Shown here piece after piece: positions 28,089-36,704 of a stretch of DNA of 64,000 nt; the stretch's first letter is position 1; each line of letters starts with the position of its first letter. The DNA is taken from positions 124,001 through 188,000 of the forward strand of contig JAOZHY010000048.1 in NCBI GenBank assembly GCA_026014595.1. Reading direction: 5' to 3'. The DNA comes from Candidatus Bathyarchaeota archaeon (GTDB lineage: Archaea > Thermoproteota > Bathyarchaeia > Bathyarchaeales > Bathycorpusculaceae). The position numbers were made by a program, and so were the translations under genes. Under the pieces are notes generated by a model. That model did not search any database. It saw nothing but the letters and a program-made list of their open reading frames with translations, and was not told the origin of the DNA.

Positions 28089-30326
28089 CTAGCGTTTGAA
28101 TTTTCGAATAGGAACCTGGAGGATCTGCTGCTCGACTAAGCATTCTTTCAGATAGTCTTCCAGCGTAGCGGCTGGAACTACGTCGATGGTGTAGTCTCTT
28201 GCGTCAACCGAGTGCAGGAAATTCTTCTGGGGGATAACTACCTTCTTGAACCCCCAGGCTTCGGCGGCTTTGATTTTCTCGTGAACACCGCCCACCGCTG
28301 TTACTTGTATGGAGTCGCTGACGCTGAGGTTTATTTCGCCTGTCACAGCCACATCTTGCCGGATGGGTTTGCCCTCGATGAGTGAGCACAAGAGGATAGC
28401 CATGGTCACCCCTGCAGACGGGCCATCCACTCCGTAAGACTGAGCAAAGTCGATGTGTGTCAAGTAATCTTGCGCGATGTCCACGCCGTACTTTTGAAGG
28501 ATGACGCTGCGAACTTTGGCGATGCTGTCCGAGATGAAACTTTGACCTTTTGCGACACCTGTCACTCTGTAATAGCCTTTGAGCGGGTGGTCTCGTGGAA
28601 GCTCATTTTTCTTAACCATTTGAGCTTTCACGCTGAGGACGTTGCCCGTCATCTCACCGCTGTATGGGTCGTGCACAACCGCCAACCCGTATATTTGGCC
28701 GAGTTTCACGCCTTCAGGCTTGATTTCTAAGAGTTTGCCCCTTTCGTTCATCTCATGTTCCAGTAGTTGTTTCTGGATGGTTTTGCAGTGCTCATTCAAG
28801 GCTTCCAAAACGTGGCGCCGTTCGACCACTTTGCAGTCTTCGTTCATGGCTAATGTTGCAGCGGTCTTGATTATGGAAATCAATGGTCTGAACCGCGTTG
28901 ATAACGCGTCACGTTTGTTGCTTCGCCGTCTGCCTTCCTCAACTATCTCGATGCATGCAGCTCGGCTGAACGGCAGCAGGTTGAAGCGTTTGACTTCCTG
29001 CGCGATAAACTGGACATATTTGCGCCTGTTCTCCAGCGTGTTAGGCATGTCGTTGTTCATGCGTACAACCTTGCCGTAGCCGTAGATGCGGTCCATAAGG
29101 GCGGGGTGAATCTGTCCTATGCTGTCAAAGTTTCCGGCGCCCACCAGAAAAGTGATGGCTGGAACGGGTTCAGTGGAAACTGCCATCGCTGCTGTGTCTC
29201 CGCCGTGCCATCTTCCACGTAAAGTAATCGGTAGCTGTCCATCTTCCAAGACGGTTAGCAACGTGACTGCTTCTTCAGGGTCAAGGTTCTTGATCTCGTC
29301 GATGTACAGTATTCCAAGCGAAGCCACATGGACGTCTCCTGCGGTTACCCGCTGGTGTTCAGGCGTGCCCATTCCACCTGTTTGAAACGGATCCCATGCA
29401 ACCGAGCCAAACAGCTGTGGGTTTCTGTGGCCTGTCGCATCTACGAATGGTGCTTTTCCTGAGCTGTTGTCCACCAGTAGTTTTGGGACATCGGATTGTT
29501 GGGCGCCTCCGATGCCGCGGAAGTTGCTCATTCCGCCTATGCGTGTGAACCACCATATGAAGATACTGAAGAAGATTAGGCTTCCTCCGGGGATGAAGGT
29601 CAGCGGCACCACGTTTATGAATCGGTCTATGAAGTATGCTGAGAAGTTGTTAGAGTACAGTTCCTTCCAGGATGTGCCGCCTATGGATTGCCCGTTGATG
29701 TTCCATGCGTGCCACGCGTCGTACATGAAGTACATGCCTAACCCCAGCAGGAACAGTCCTAATGCAAGCATCAGGATCTGTATAGACCTTAGACCCACCT
29801 TGGTCGTGAACTTGCGCTTAAGCTCTTTCCGCTGTTCTCTCTGCAGGAGCTTTTTTCCTTCTCCTGCCTTGTGTATGGACACGCGGGGTTGGCTGGGCAT
29901 GGCTGGGTTTTTCCAAGCAACTACATCGAAGAGTTTTATGCCGTTCTCTTTGTAGACTTGCGTAAGTTTTTCTGCTAAGGCTCTTCCGAGGAGGGATTTT
30001 CCGGTTCCAGGGTCGCCCAGAAGCAGCAGGTAGGGTCCGGGGTTTATCACGGTTTTCGCCATGGGCTTCGTTTCGTTTGGGTTGCTCCAGCTTGAGTACC
30101 ACTGCGTCTGCTCTAGATGCTTGAGCTTGTGGGTCCACTCGTTGAGACATAAGAAGCACTCGCTTAGAGCTTGCTCTTGGCCTATAACCCAGTTTATCAT
30201 GCTGTCGTCAACTGGGAAGCCTTCGGTGGTTTTGAATGTGCCCCAGTTCCACTTTACATTAACTGTTCGTCCCTGTATGTTGCGGGTCAGAGTTTCTGAG
30301 CCTTCCCCAAAATGGTCAAAAGACAC
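28089..30326 (-). CDS. lonB: Archaeal LonB membrane-anchored ATP-dependent protease
   Basis: Walker A GDPGTGKSLLG, two TM segments in the AAA module, protease 'GPSAGVTMAILLCSLIEGKPIRQDVAVTGEI'. Confidence 0.93.
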   Translation of the reverse strand: MSFDHFGEGSETLTRNIQGRTVNVKWNWGTFKTTEGFPVDDSMINWVIGQEQALSECFLCLNEWTHKLKHLEQTQWYSSWSNPNETKPMAKTVINPGPYLLLLGDPGTGKSLLGRALAEKLTQVYKENGIKLFDVVAWKNPAMPSQPRVSIHKAGEGKKLLQREQRKELKRKFTTKVGLRSIQILMLALGLFLLGLGMYFMYDAWHAWNINGQSIGGTSWKELYSNNFSAYFIDRFINVVPLTFIPGGSLIFFSIFIWWFTRIGGMSNFRGIGGAQQSDVPKLLVDNSSGKAPFVDATGHRNPQLFGSVAWDPFQTGGMGTPEHQRVTAGDVHVASLGILYIDEIKNLDPEEAVTLLTVLEDGQLPITLRGRWHGGDTAAMAVSTEPVPAITFLVGAGNFDSIGQIHPALMDRIYGYGKVVRMNNDMPNTLENRRKYVQFIAQEVKRFNLLPFSRAACIEIVEEGRRRSNKRDALSTRFRPLISIIKTAATLAMNEDCKVVERRHVLEALNEHCKTIQKQLLEHEMNERGKLLEIKPEGVKLGQIYGLAVVHDPYSGEMTGNVLSVKAQMVKKNELPRDHPLKGYYRVTGVAKGQSFISDSIAKVRSVILQKYGVDIAQDYLTHIDFAQSYGVDGPSAGVTMAILLCSLIEGKPIRQDVAVTGEINLSVSDSIQVTAVGGVHEKIKAAEAWGFKKVVIPQKNFLHSVDARDYTIDVVPAATLEDYLKECLVEQQILQVPIRKFKR

Positions 30327-30653
30327 GCCTTCTCCTCCTCATGTTTCACAGTCTTTCTGTCGTAGAATCAATTAAAGCACTTATTTCAAAATCAGGAATA
30401 TTACCGAAACGTGGAAAATCGGCTTCACAGCCTTCAAAATTTACGGCTTTCCGTTTAAACTTATTTCCAAGATAAAGCAGTTTTCACGCCTATTTTTCTC
30501 CAAACAACCAATTATTGGCTGGTAATTAATCGAATCTGGACAAGCACCAAAACAGGTTATTCCTTCAGCCTTCAGTCCGAAAACGAAAAGCCCAAAACAA
30601 GCCTTAAACGGCAAAATAGCCCTATTCTGTCTTTTTCAACTCTTGTTTTCGTG

Positions 30654-30712
30654 TTTGCCCATGGAGATTATCGTGACCTCATATAAGTACTGTCGAAAAT
30701 CTCCATGCCAAA
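30654..30712. other. Long imperfect hairpin (candidate structured RNA or palindromic element)
   Basis: TTTG-cc-CATGGAGATT ... AATCTCCATG-c-CAAA; 10 bp perfect stem plus 4 bp outer helix. Confidence 0.5.
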
Positions 30713-30925
30713 CCAGCTAGGGTATTTTTCGATTTTGCTTCGACCCAGAAGCGGCTTTCCAGGCGATTAACCAGGCTGCTTGACCAGGTGACCAGAAAAC
30801 ACCTGTTTAGTTGTTGCGGATGCTTCCTTTCAGCGCTACCGCTGCTCCCGGCGGATTTGTTTGGCGCCTGGCGCCTGCGATTCCTGCTGTAACTTGAAGC
30901 TGAGCCAGAGGTTTTACTGTAGTTG

Positions 30926-30943
30926 GGTGATGCTTCCGTATAC
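30926..30943 (-). repeat. GTATAC dispersed motif, copy 5 (diverged)
   Basis: ggtgatgcttccgtatac. Confidence 0.7.
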
Positions 30944-31199
30944 AGAATTCCAGCAGAGTCAACTTCCGCGAGCGTTCACCAGCGCTTCAGCTTCCTTTTT
31001 GGGTGCTATAAAGGGGCTGTGTTTTGGCTTGTTTTTCACGTGTGTGTACTTTTGCAGGTGTTGGTGTAGGCTAAAACATAATGATTCTGAAATCTATAAT
31101 GTTGCGGTTTTCTTTTCTGGTGATATTAGTTGCACGTGTATTACATTGCAGAGCGTCATCTCACCAGTGCTTTCCAGACCCGACCACCGAAAAAAAGGC

Positions 31200-31217
31200 G
31201 TATACAAAAGCATCACC
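31200..31217 (+). repeat. GTATAC dispersed motif, copy 6
   Basis: gtatacaaaagcatcacc. Confidence 0.8.
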
Positions 31218-31287
31218 GCGACTTCCGTTTTTCGGGGTGTGCGCAATAGTTTTTTATTTTTTTAACTGCTACTCAGAGTAGGCTTAA

Positions 31288-31719
31288 GTGGAGGAAGCAG
31301 CAGTTAAGGAAGTCGACAAAATCAAGCTTCGACGTTGGCGCAAGAGAGGCTTCTACAGCGAAACTGTACTCGTGAAGCTCCTTCAGAAAAACGGGTACAG
31401 CGCCGTGCGCGTCCCAGTCAGCAACCCCAGCCTGAACCCGCTGCCAGACATCATAGCCAGGAAGGGCGAGCACAGCTACGCTTTTGAAGTGAAAAACGCC
31501 AGCTACTACGCGTACTTCCCGAAACAGCAGATTGACAAACTCTTCAGGTTCCTCAACGAGCTCATACCGGGCAGCAACGAGAACAAGCACGCTGTGGTGG
31601 CGGCGCATCTGGGCAAGAAGTGGCTCTTCAGAGAAATCAGCTGGGCTGACTGGGAGCGGGACAAAATTCCAGATAAAGTTCGCATCCTCAAGCGCGACAG
31701 GGGTAACCTCAACCTGTAG
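31288..31719 (+). CDS. hjc: Holliday junction resolvase, archaeal Hjc type
   Basis: RRWRKRGFYSETVLVKLLQKNGYSAVRVPVS...LPDIIARKGEHSYAFEVKNAS PD-(D/E)xK core. Confidence 0.85.
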   Translation: MEEAAVKEVDKIKLRRWRKRGFYSETVLVKLLQKNGYSAVRVPVSNPSLNPLPDIIARKGEHSYAFEVKNASYYAYFPKQQIDKLFRFLNELIPGSNENKHAVVAAHLGKKWLFREISWADWERDKIPDKVRILKRDRGNLNL

Positions 31720-31792
31720 CCTGTAAGGGAATGTACCTTAACACATATTATTATCTGCCCAGCCAATCAATAATGCATAAAGAGGTGAGAAC

Positions 31793-32476
31793 GTGGCTGA
31801 AACAGTGGTTTCCGCAGTCTCATTAACTAAAGCTTACCCAATGGGCGACAGTGCAATCGAAGTTCTGAAAGACGTAAGCTTCAGCATCGCAGAGGGCGAG
31901 TTCATCGCCGTGTACGGCCCGTCTGGCGCGGGGAAAACGACGCTGCTGAACATCATCGGCGGAATCGACAAACCCACATCGGGACAAATCATAGTCTTAG
32001 GCGAGGACTTGGCGGTGCAGAACGAGGATTTCCTGGCGGATTTCCGTTGCAACGCCCTTGGCTACGTTTTCCAATCCTACAACCTCGTCTCAACCTTGAC
32101 GGTGGCGGAGAACGTGGCGTTTCCCATGGAGTGGACAAAGCGACCTGCAGAAGAAATTGAGAAACGTGTCGCGGAGCTTTTAGAGACTGTAGGTTTGGCT
32201 CATAGGGCAAACCATTTTCCAGCCCAGCTAAGCGGCGGTGAACAGCAGCGTGTGGCATTTGCCCGTGCCTTGGCTAATAACCCGCCCCTGCTTCTCGCGG
32301 ACGAACCAACGGGAAATTTAGACACGAAGAACGGGCAGAAAATAACCCAGATACTTCAGATGCTGAAGACCGAAGGAAAGACGATTGTTGTTTCCACTCA
32401 TGACGCTGAAATAATGCAGCTTGCAGACCGAACGCTATGTTTAGAGAATGGTCGACTGGCGAGCAAAAATGAATAG
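31793..32476 (+). CDS. ABC transporter ATP-binding protein (LolD/MacB type)
   Basis: [39 protein letters not shown]. Confidence 0.92.
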   Translation: MAETVVSAVSLTKAYPMGDSAIEVLKDVSFSIAEGEFIAVYGPSGAGKTTLLNIIGGIDKPTSGQIIVLGEDLAVQNEDFLADFRCNALGYVFQSYNLVSTLTVAENVAFPMEWTKRPAEEIEKRVAELLETVGLAHRANHFPAQLSGGEQQRVAFARALANNPPLLLADEPTGNLDTKNGQKITQILQMLKTEGKTIVVSTHDAEIMQLADRTLCLENGRLASKNE

Positions 32477-34355
32477 CGCCGCTTTTCCAGTGAAAGACCT
32501 TCTGCGCAGGCGACTACAGACCAGCTTGACCATCATTACCCTGACGTTGAGCGTGGCGTCCACGCTTTTCCTGCTGCTCTTCAGTTGGCGAGTGGACGTT
32601 GGGATAGCTTCAACTGGGGAAACGTTGACCGCGGGATTGTCAGCCGTTTTCGCGCAGTTTGTGCTTTTTGTTGGGTTCCTGATTTTTGCAGTTGGCGCAG
32701 TTTTAACCAGCTTTATTGTTTTTCTAATGATGAAGCAGAGAACACATGATTTCGGGTTAATCAAAGCCGCTGGATGCCCAAACGGTCGCGTCTTCAGTTA
32801 CTTTTTGGCTGAGCTTTTGATAATAACGGTTGTTGGCTGTATCTTAGGCGTGGTGTTTGGTTTCATAGCCGACTTCGCTGCCACCGGCATACTGGGTTTT
32901 CAGCCTCATCAGCAACCGCCGAACTTGCTGTTTGCCTCAGTAGTTTTTGCCGTTTTCTTCATCCTTGCCGTAACTTTCGGGATAAAGCCTATGCTGGGCG
33001 CAGCCAGAGCCTCGCCGGTGAAGTTGCTTTCGCCCGTTCAGTACTTTGGGTTAGGCATTGGAGGCAAGTTTAAGCCGCTGTCGCGAACCGGGATAAATGT
33101 GAGACTTGCGTCACGAAGTCTGTTCCGTCGAGTGTCCGCAAGCGTACGAATCATCGTGTTGCTCTCGATAGTGTTTATTCTGCTTACTGTGTCAGTGGCG
33201 GGAAGCATAATTGCCAACGACACCACCAAGACATGGGTTGAAAATGCCGTAGGTCAAAACGTCATTTTAATAGCACACAAAGACATGGTCGCGCAGTATA
33301 AACTTCTCACATCGCAAGCATTTACTCAGGGCGAAAGCGTTTATTTTAACTATACAAGCGAGAACTTTGCGGTACCCGCTGGAATTTTTGAACAGTTGAA
33401 CGCGATGCATGGAGTGTCTGGCGTCGACGCGCGCTTGGTTTTGATGGAACCAGTTCAAGAGATGAGTGGATATTACATCGACCAAGAAACTCAGTCGACC
33501 CATCCGGTTGGCGATAATCGCAGCGGCATTTCTTTGGTTGTTGGCGTGGACACTGACGAAGATCTGACCACACCCTTCACGAAAGGGCGGTTCTTGAATT
33601 CAAGCGATGTGCAAGAGGCGGTTATTGGTGACACTTTGGCTCAGGCGATGTATTCTGCAGACCCAAGAGCCAAGCCACCAATCAGGCTTTCTGATCCATT
33701 TCTGCAGAAGATTATAGTGCAAGGCAAGATTTTCGACATTGTCGGCGTTTGCGTTGATCCAATTAACAGCGGCAACGTCACTTACGTGCCTCTCAAGCGC
33801 CTACAGAACGCAATAGGCATTCCAACAGTCAACGTTGTTCTCGTCAAATTAGACGCTTCGGTTGACCGCGCCGCCACTTTGGCACAGTTATCGCATATGA
33901 TTCAAAATGTAAACCAGGAGTTCTCAGTTTTTGACCTGAATGAAGTGCTGCAGAAAAACGTTGCCTTTCTCGGGTCACTGTGGTCTGAAATAATGCTTTT
34001 GCCATTATTTACTTTGGGGTCGGCGACGCTGTGCCTTGTTGGCTACATGATGCTTAGCATGGATGAGCAGCGTCAAGAATTCGGCGTATTGCGAGCCATC
34101 GGAGCAAAACCAGGCACCGTGGTCGCGGTGGCGGCAGTTCAGAGCACGATGGTTCTGCTTTCAAGCCTTGCGGTTGGACTTTCTTTCGGTGTGATAACGA
34201 CTTTGATGATTTTGATGCCTCATCCCGTAGTGACAAGCGTTACCATCGCGAAGATAGCGGTGTTGATGCTTGCAGCTTTGGCTGTTATGCTTCTTTTAAG
34301 TCTTTATCCAGCAGTTAGAACCGCCAAGACTCCAATTTTAAAGGTCATGGCGTAA
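32448..34355 (+). CDS. FtsX-type ABC transporter permease
   Basis: 29 bp overlap with ATPase gene; FtsX membrane blocks at both ends. Confidence 0.88.
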   Translation: MVDWRAKMNSAAFPVKDLLRRRLQTSLTIITLTLSVASTLFLLLFSWRVDVGIASTGETLTAGLSAVFAQFVLFVGFLIFAVGAVLTSFIVFLMMKQRTHDFGLIKAAGCPNGRVFSYFLAELLIITVVGCILGVVFGFIADFAATGILGFQPHQQPPNLLFASVVFAVFFILAVTFGIKPMLGAARASPVKLLSPVQYFGLGIGGKFKPLSRTGINVRLASRSLFRRVSASVRIIVLLSIVFILLTVSVAGSIIANDTTKTWVENAVGQNVILIAHKDMVAQYKLLTSQAFTQGESVYFNYTSENFAVPAGIFEQLNAMHGVSGVDARLVLMEPVQEMSGYYIDQETQSTHPVGDNRSGISLVVGVDTDEDLTTPFTKGRFLNSSDVQEAVIGDTLAQAMYSADPRAKPPIRLSDPFLQKIIVQGKIFDIVGVCVDPINSGNVTYVPLKRLQNAIGIPTVNVVLVKLDASVDRAATLAQLSHMIQNVNQEFSVFDLNEVLQKNVAFLGSLWSEIMLLPLFTLGSATLCLVGYMMLSMDEQRQEFGVLRAIGAKPGTVVAVAAVQSTMVLLSSLAVGLSFGVITTLMILMPHPVVTSVTIAKIAVLMLAALAVMLLLSLYPAVRTAKTPILKVMA

Positions 34356-35060
34356 ATGCTCAAAATTCCTCGTGAAGACCTTCAGCGAGTCAGCGTACGC
34401 AGGCAACTGATTCAGAAAATCCTGAAGTTGGAGCACGGGCACGATGGGCACCTGCTCGTAGAACTTAAAGCTTCCATGTACCAGCGATAGGACAGCGGGC
34501 ACAAACTTGGCGCCCTTCCACTTAGCGCACTCAATTTTAAGGCTCGCGCTGGGTAACGATTCGGCTAGGGCACGCGTTCTCTGCGCTTGAGCCTCGACAA
34601 TTCGTTTCAAGGCTGACGGGGACATCCCGTGGTGCCAGTGCTTGCAGTCGATGCAGAGGACCAGGGGTCTCTTGCAGCCGACAACGTCGATTTCCCATCT
34701 TCGCCCCGCACTCTTGAATCGTACGTTCTTGGCGGCAACGTAGCCGTTCCTTTCGAGAGCAACGGCGGCGATTTCCTCGAACTCCTGCCAGTGGAGCAGG
34801 TTGCTGACGGATTCAACGTCTGCGCCGAGGGTTAACGCCCTGACGGCTATTTTTAGCCGACCGTAGCTGTCAGCTTCAACTGCGCCGTTTTTCAAATAAA
34901 CTGCACCTTCTTTTTGCAGGTTTTCAAGCAATTTCCCAGCAATGCTAGTGGTGACGTGTGAGTCCTGTTTGACATTTTCAATTAAAACAGACCCGCTTTT
35001 CGTTAATTTTAGCAGCGAAATTAACAGGTTCCGCTCAACTGCCACGGTTAAACCTCCCAC
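34338..35060 (-). CDS. Mrr-like restriction endonuclease-fold protein with N-terminal winged helix
   Basis: FEEIAAVALERNGYVAAKNVRFKSAGRRWEIDVVGCKRPLVLCIDCKHW (E..D..CK core). Confidence 0.75.
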   Translation of the reverse strand: MGGLTVAVERNLLISLLKLTKSGSVLIENVKQDSHVTTSIAGKLLENLQKEGAVYLKNGAVEADSYGRLKIAVRALTLGADVESVSNLLHWQEFEEIAAVALERNGYVAAKNVRFKSAGRRWEIDVVGCKRPLVLCIDCKHWHHGMSPSALKRIVEAQAQRTRALAESLPSASLKIECAKWKGAKFVPAVLSLVHGSFKFYEQVPIVPVLQLQDFLNQLPAYADSLKVFTRNFEHLRHDL

Positions 35061-35145
35061 AAATATGCGCGAAACTGCTAAAAATCCGATTTTTCGCTGT
35101 GAAAATTAAAACTTTGAACCGCTTAGGCGGTATATTCACGGCAGC

Positions 35146-35170
35146 GTATACAAAAGCATCACCAAAACAC
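35146..35170 (+). repeat. GTATAC dispersed motif, copy 7
   Basis: gtatacaaaagcatcaccaaaacac. Confidence 0.85.
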
Positions 35171-35411
35171 ACTCCAACGCGCCAAGTACGCAGTTCACAA
35201 CCGGTCACCAGCCCTACCCGTAACGCGATTTCAGGTGCGGTAACCGAGACGCGGGAAACGAGGTTTGGCATATTCTTCCACATGCGAGTTCTTGCTGAAA
35301 TAGCTTCTTGCTCCGTTCAGCCCCCTGTTCGCTGCTCGTATTGCTGAAGATGGGTAAAGCAACATGATTTTTTACGCTTAGTCTGCATTTTTCGCTTGAC
35401 TGAAACAGGAA

Positions 35412-35445
35412 TTTTAACTTTTTAATGTAAAAAGTGACAATTCGA
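35412..35445 (+). repeat. ACTTTTTA-N3-TAAAAAGT palindrome repeat, copy 2
   Basis: ttttaACTTTTTAatgTAAAAAGTgacaattcga; palindrome 35417..35435. Confidence 0.7.
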
Positions 35446-35799
35446 CCAATTTTCGAGTCACGCAAACCGAGCGAGCAGGCGCTAGACTGCGGGACTAGAC
35501 GATTAAAGTGCCAAAAATGCCGTGGGATGAGGCTTAAACTGTCACATCAAGAATCCATAGGCATGGTCTCTGTGCGTTAGTTTTCCCTATTTTTTTGGCG
35601 GCGACGTGTTAAACCGTCACAAATAAATGAAATACTCCCTTTACCACCTATGGTTATATAAGGTTCGTTTAATTTCGCATAGTTTGGAAAGTTGGCGTAA
35701 CGTCAAGTGTAACGCAAAGGAGCGTAAATACGTTGTTTTGATGTTTAGACGCGTTCTGAACTTAGTTCAAAGCAAAATTAGCAAAATTCATACAACCGG

Positions 35800-36601
35800 C
35801 TAAGGTTTATTCCACAATTCGTTAAAGTAGCTTCTGGCTAGTTTTACAACGTTAGGGTTGTTTGACCACAAGCAGGGCAGGCCATCTTTGTCAGATATGG
35901 AAAGAGTAATTTCTTTATCGTCAAATATATGCATTCCAAAATTTACTGGGCCATCGAAGCATTTGATTTCAAAGAAGCGATTCTTCATCGAAGCTTGCAG
36001 CTTTTTCATCGTCGACTCGTCCTCAGCTTTCTGTGTGATTAATCGAATTTTTACGTCTTTGTTTGCCCACTTGAAGTACTTGGGCTGCTCAAATAGACTT
36101 ACTTGGATGCCTCGAAATGGTATTGTCATATCTATACTTTTTTTGGTCTTCTGAGATAGCGTTTTAAGCAATTTGAAAAGCAGCGTGTTTTCTGAAGTAA
36201 GTTTGAACTGGGTGTCCTCTTCTTTAAGCGCTATTTTGACGTTATTCACGTTGAAATTATTGATCATTAAGCATGTTTTATTTTGCAACTCTGCAGTTTC
36301 TTCTCTTCTTTTTTGAAGTAAAATCGGAAGCCCTTCTTTTATCGGAGTGGCTTCGTAAATGGTTAGTTTAGTAATAATTTTTTTTTCCAAGTCCAAGCTT
36401 TTGAAGCACAGGCATTACGCGGTAGATGTCTTGCCGAGCAACATTTGAAGCCTTTGAGATCATTTTTACATCTGCCTTTCCTAGCGTGGCAAGAGCTAAG
36501 TACGTTTTTGCCTGCAAAAGCGTTAGTCCCAACCCCATCAGCGTTTGAACACATTCGTCATACTGCATCACGGGCTTATTCCCCTTAGCCTTTTGGACCA
36601 T
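35800..36601 (-). pseudogene. TrmB-family regulator split by +1 frameshift at an A9 run
   Basis: ORFs 36368..36601 (N-terminal wHTH) and 35800..36396 (C-terminal) join as ...QKLGLGKKIITKLTIYEATPI... if one A is removed from 36378..36386. Confidence 0.8.
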
Positions 36602-36641
36602 ACGGGAGTTTATTAATGTTTTTTCAAATTGTCAGAAGAAC

Positions 36642-36656
36642 CACTTGTTGCAAGTG
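36642..36656. promoter_or_regulatory. Perfect inverted repeat CACTTG-TTG-CAAGTG in divergent TrmB/PQQ promoter region (cassette 2)
   Basis: 6+3+6 palindrome, 49 nt upstream of PQQ gene ATG. Confidence 0.5.
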
Positions 36657-36704
36657 TTTAAGTTTCTTTGGCTAATGTAGCTTTACAAAAAAATAGAAGA
36701 ACAC

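Noticed and set aside
30861-31265. 134-aa plus ORF in the lonB-hjc gap
   Set aside because: No motifs; overlaps two GTATAC motif copies; probably non-coding.
31793-34355. Second MacB-like exporter as a novel system
   Set aside because: Ordinary LolD/FtsX-type ATPase-permease pair, common in archaea; no unusual partner.
35035-35283. 82-aa minus ORF with 'VCFGDAFVY'
   Set aside because: The shared peptide arises from translating the GTATAC intergenic motif; the same occurs in unrelated ORF 27716..27928.
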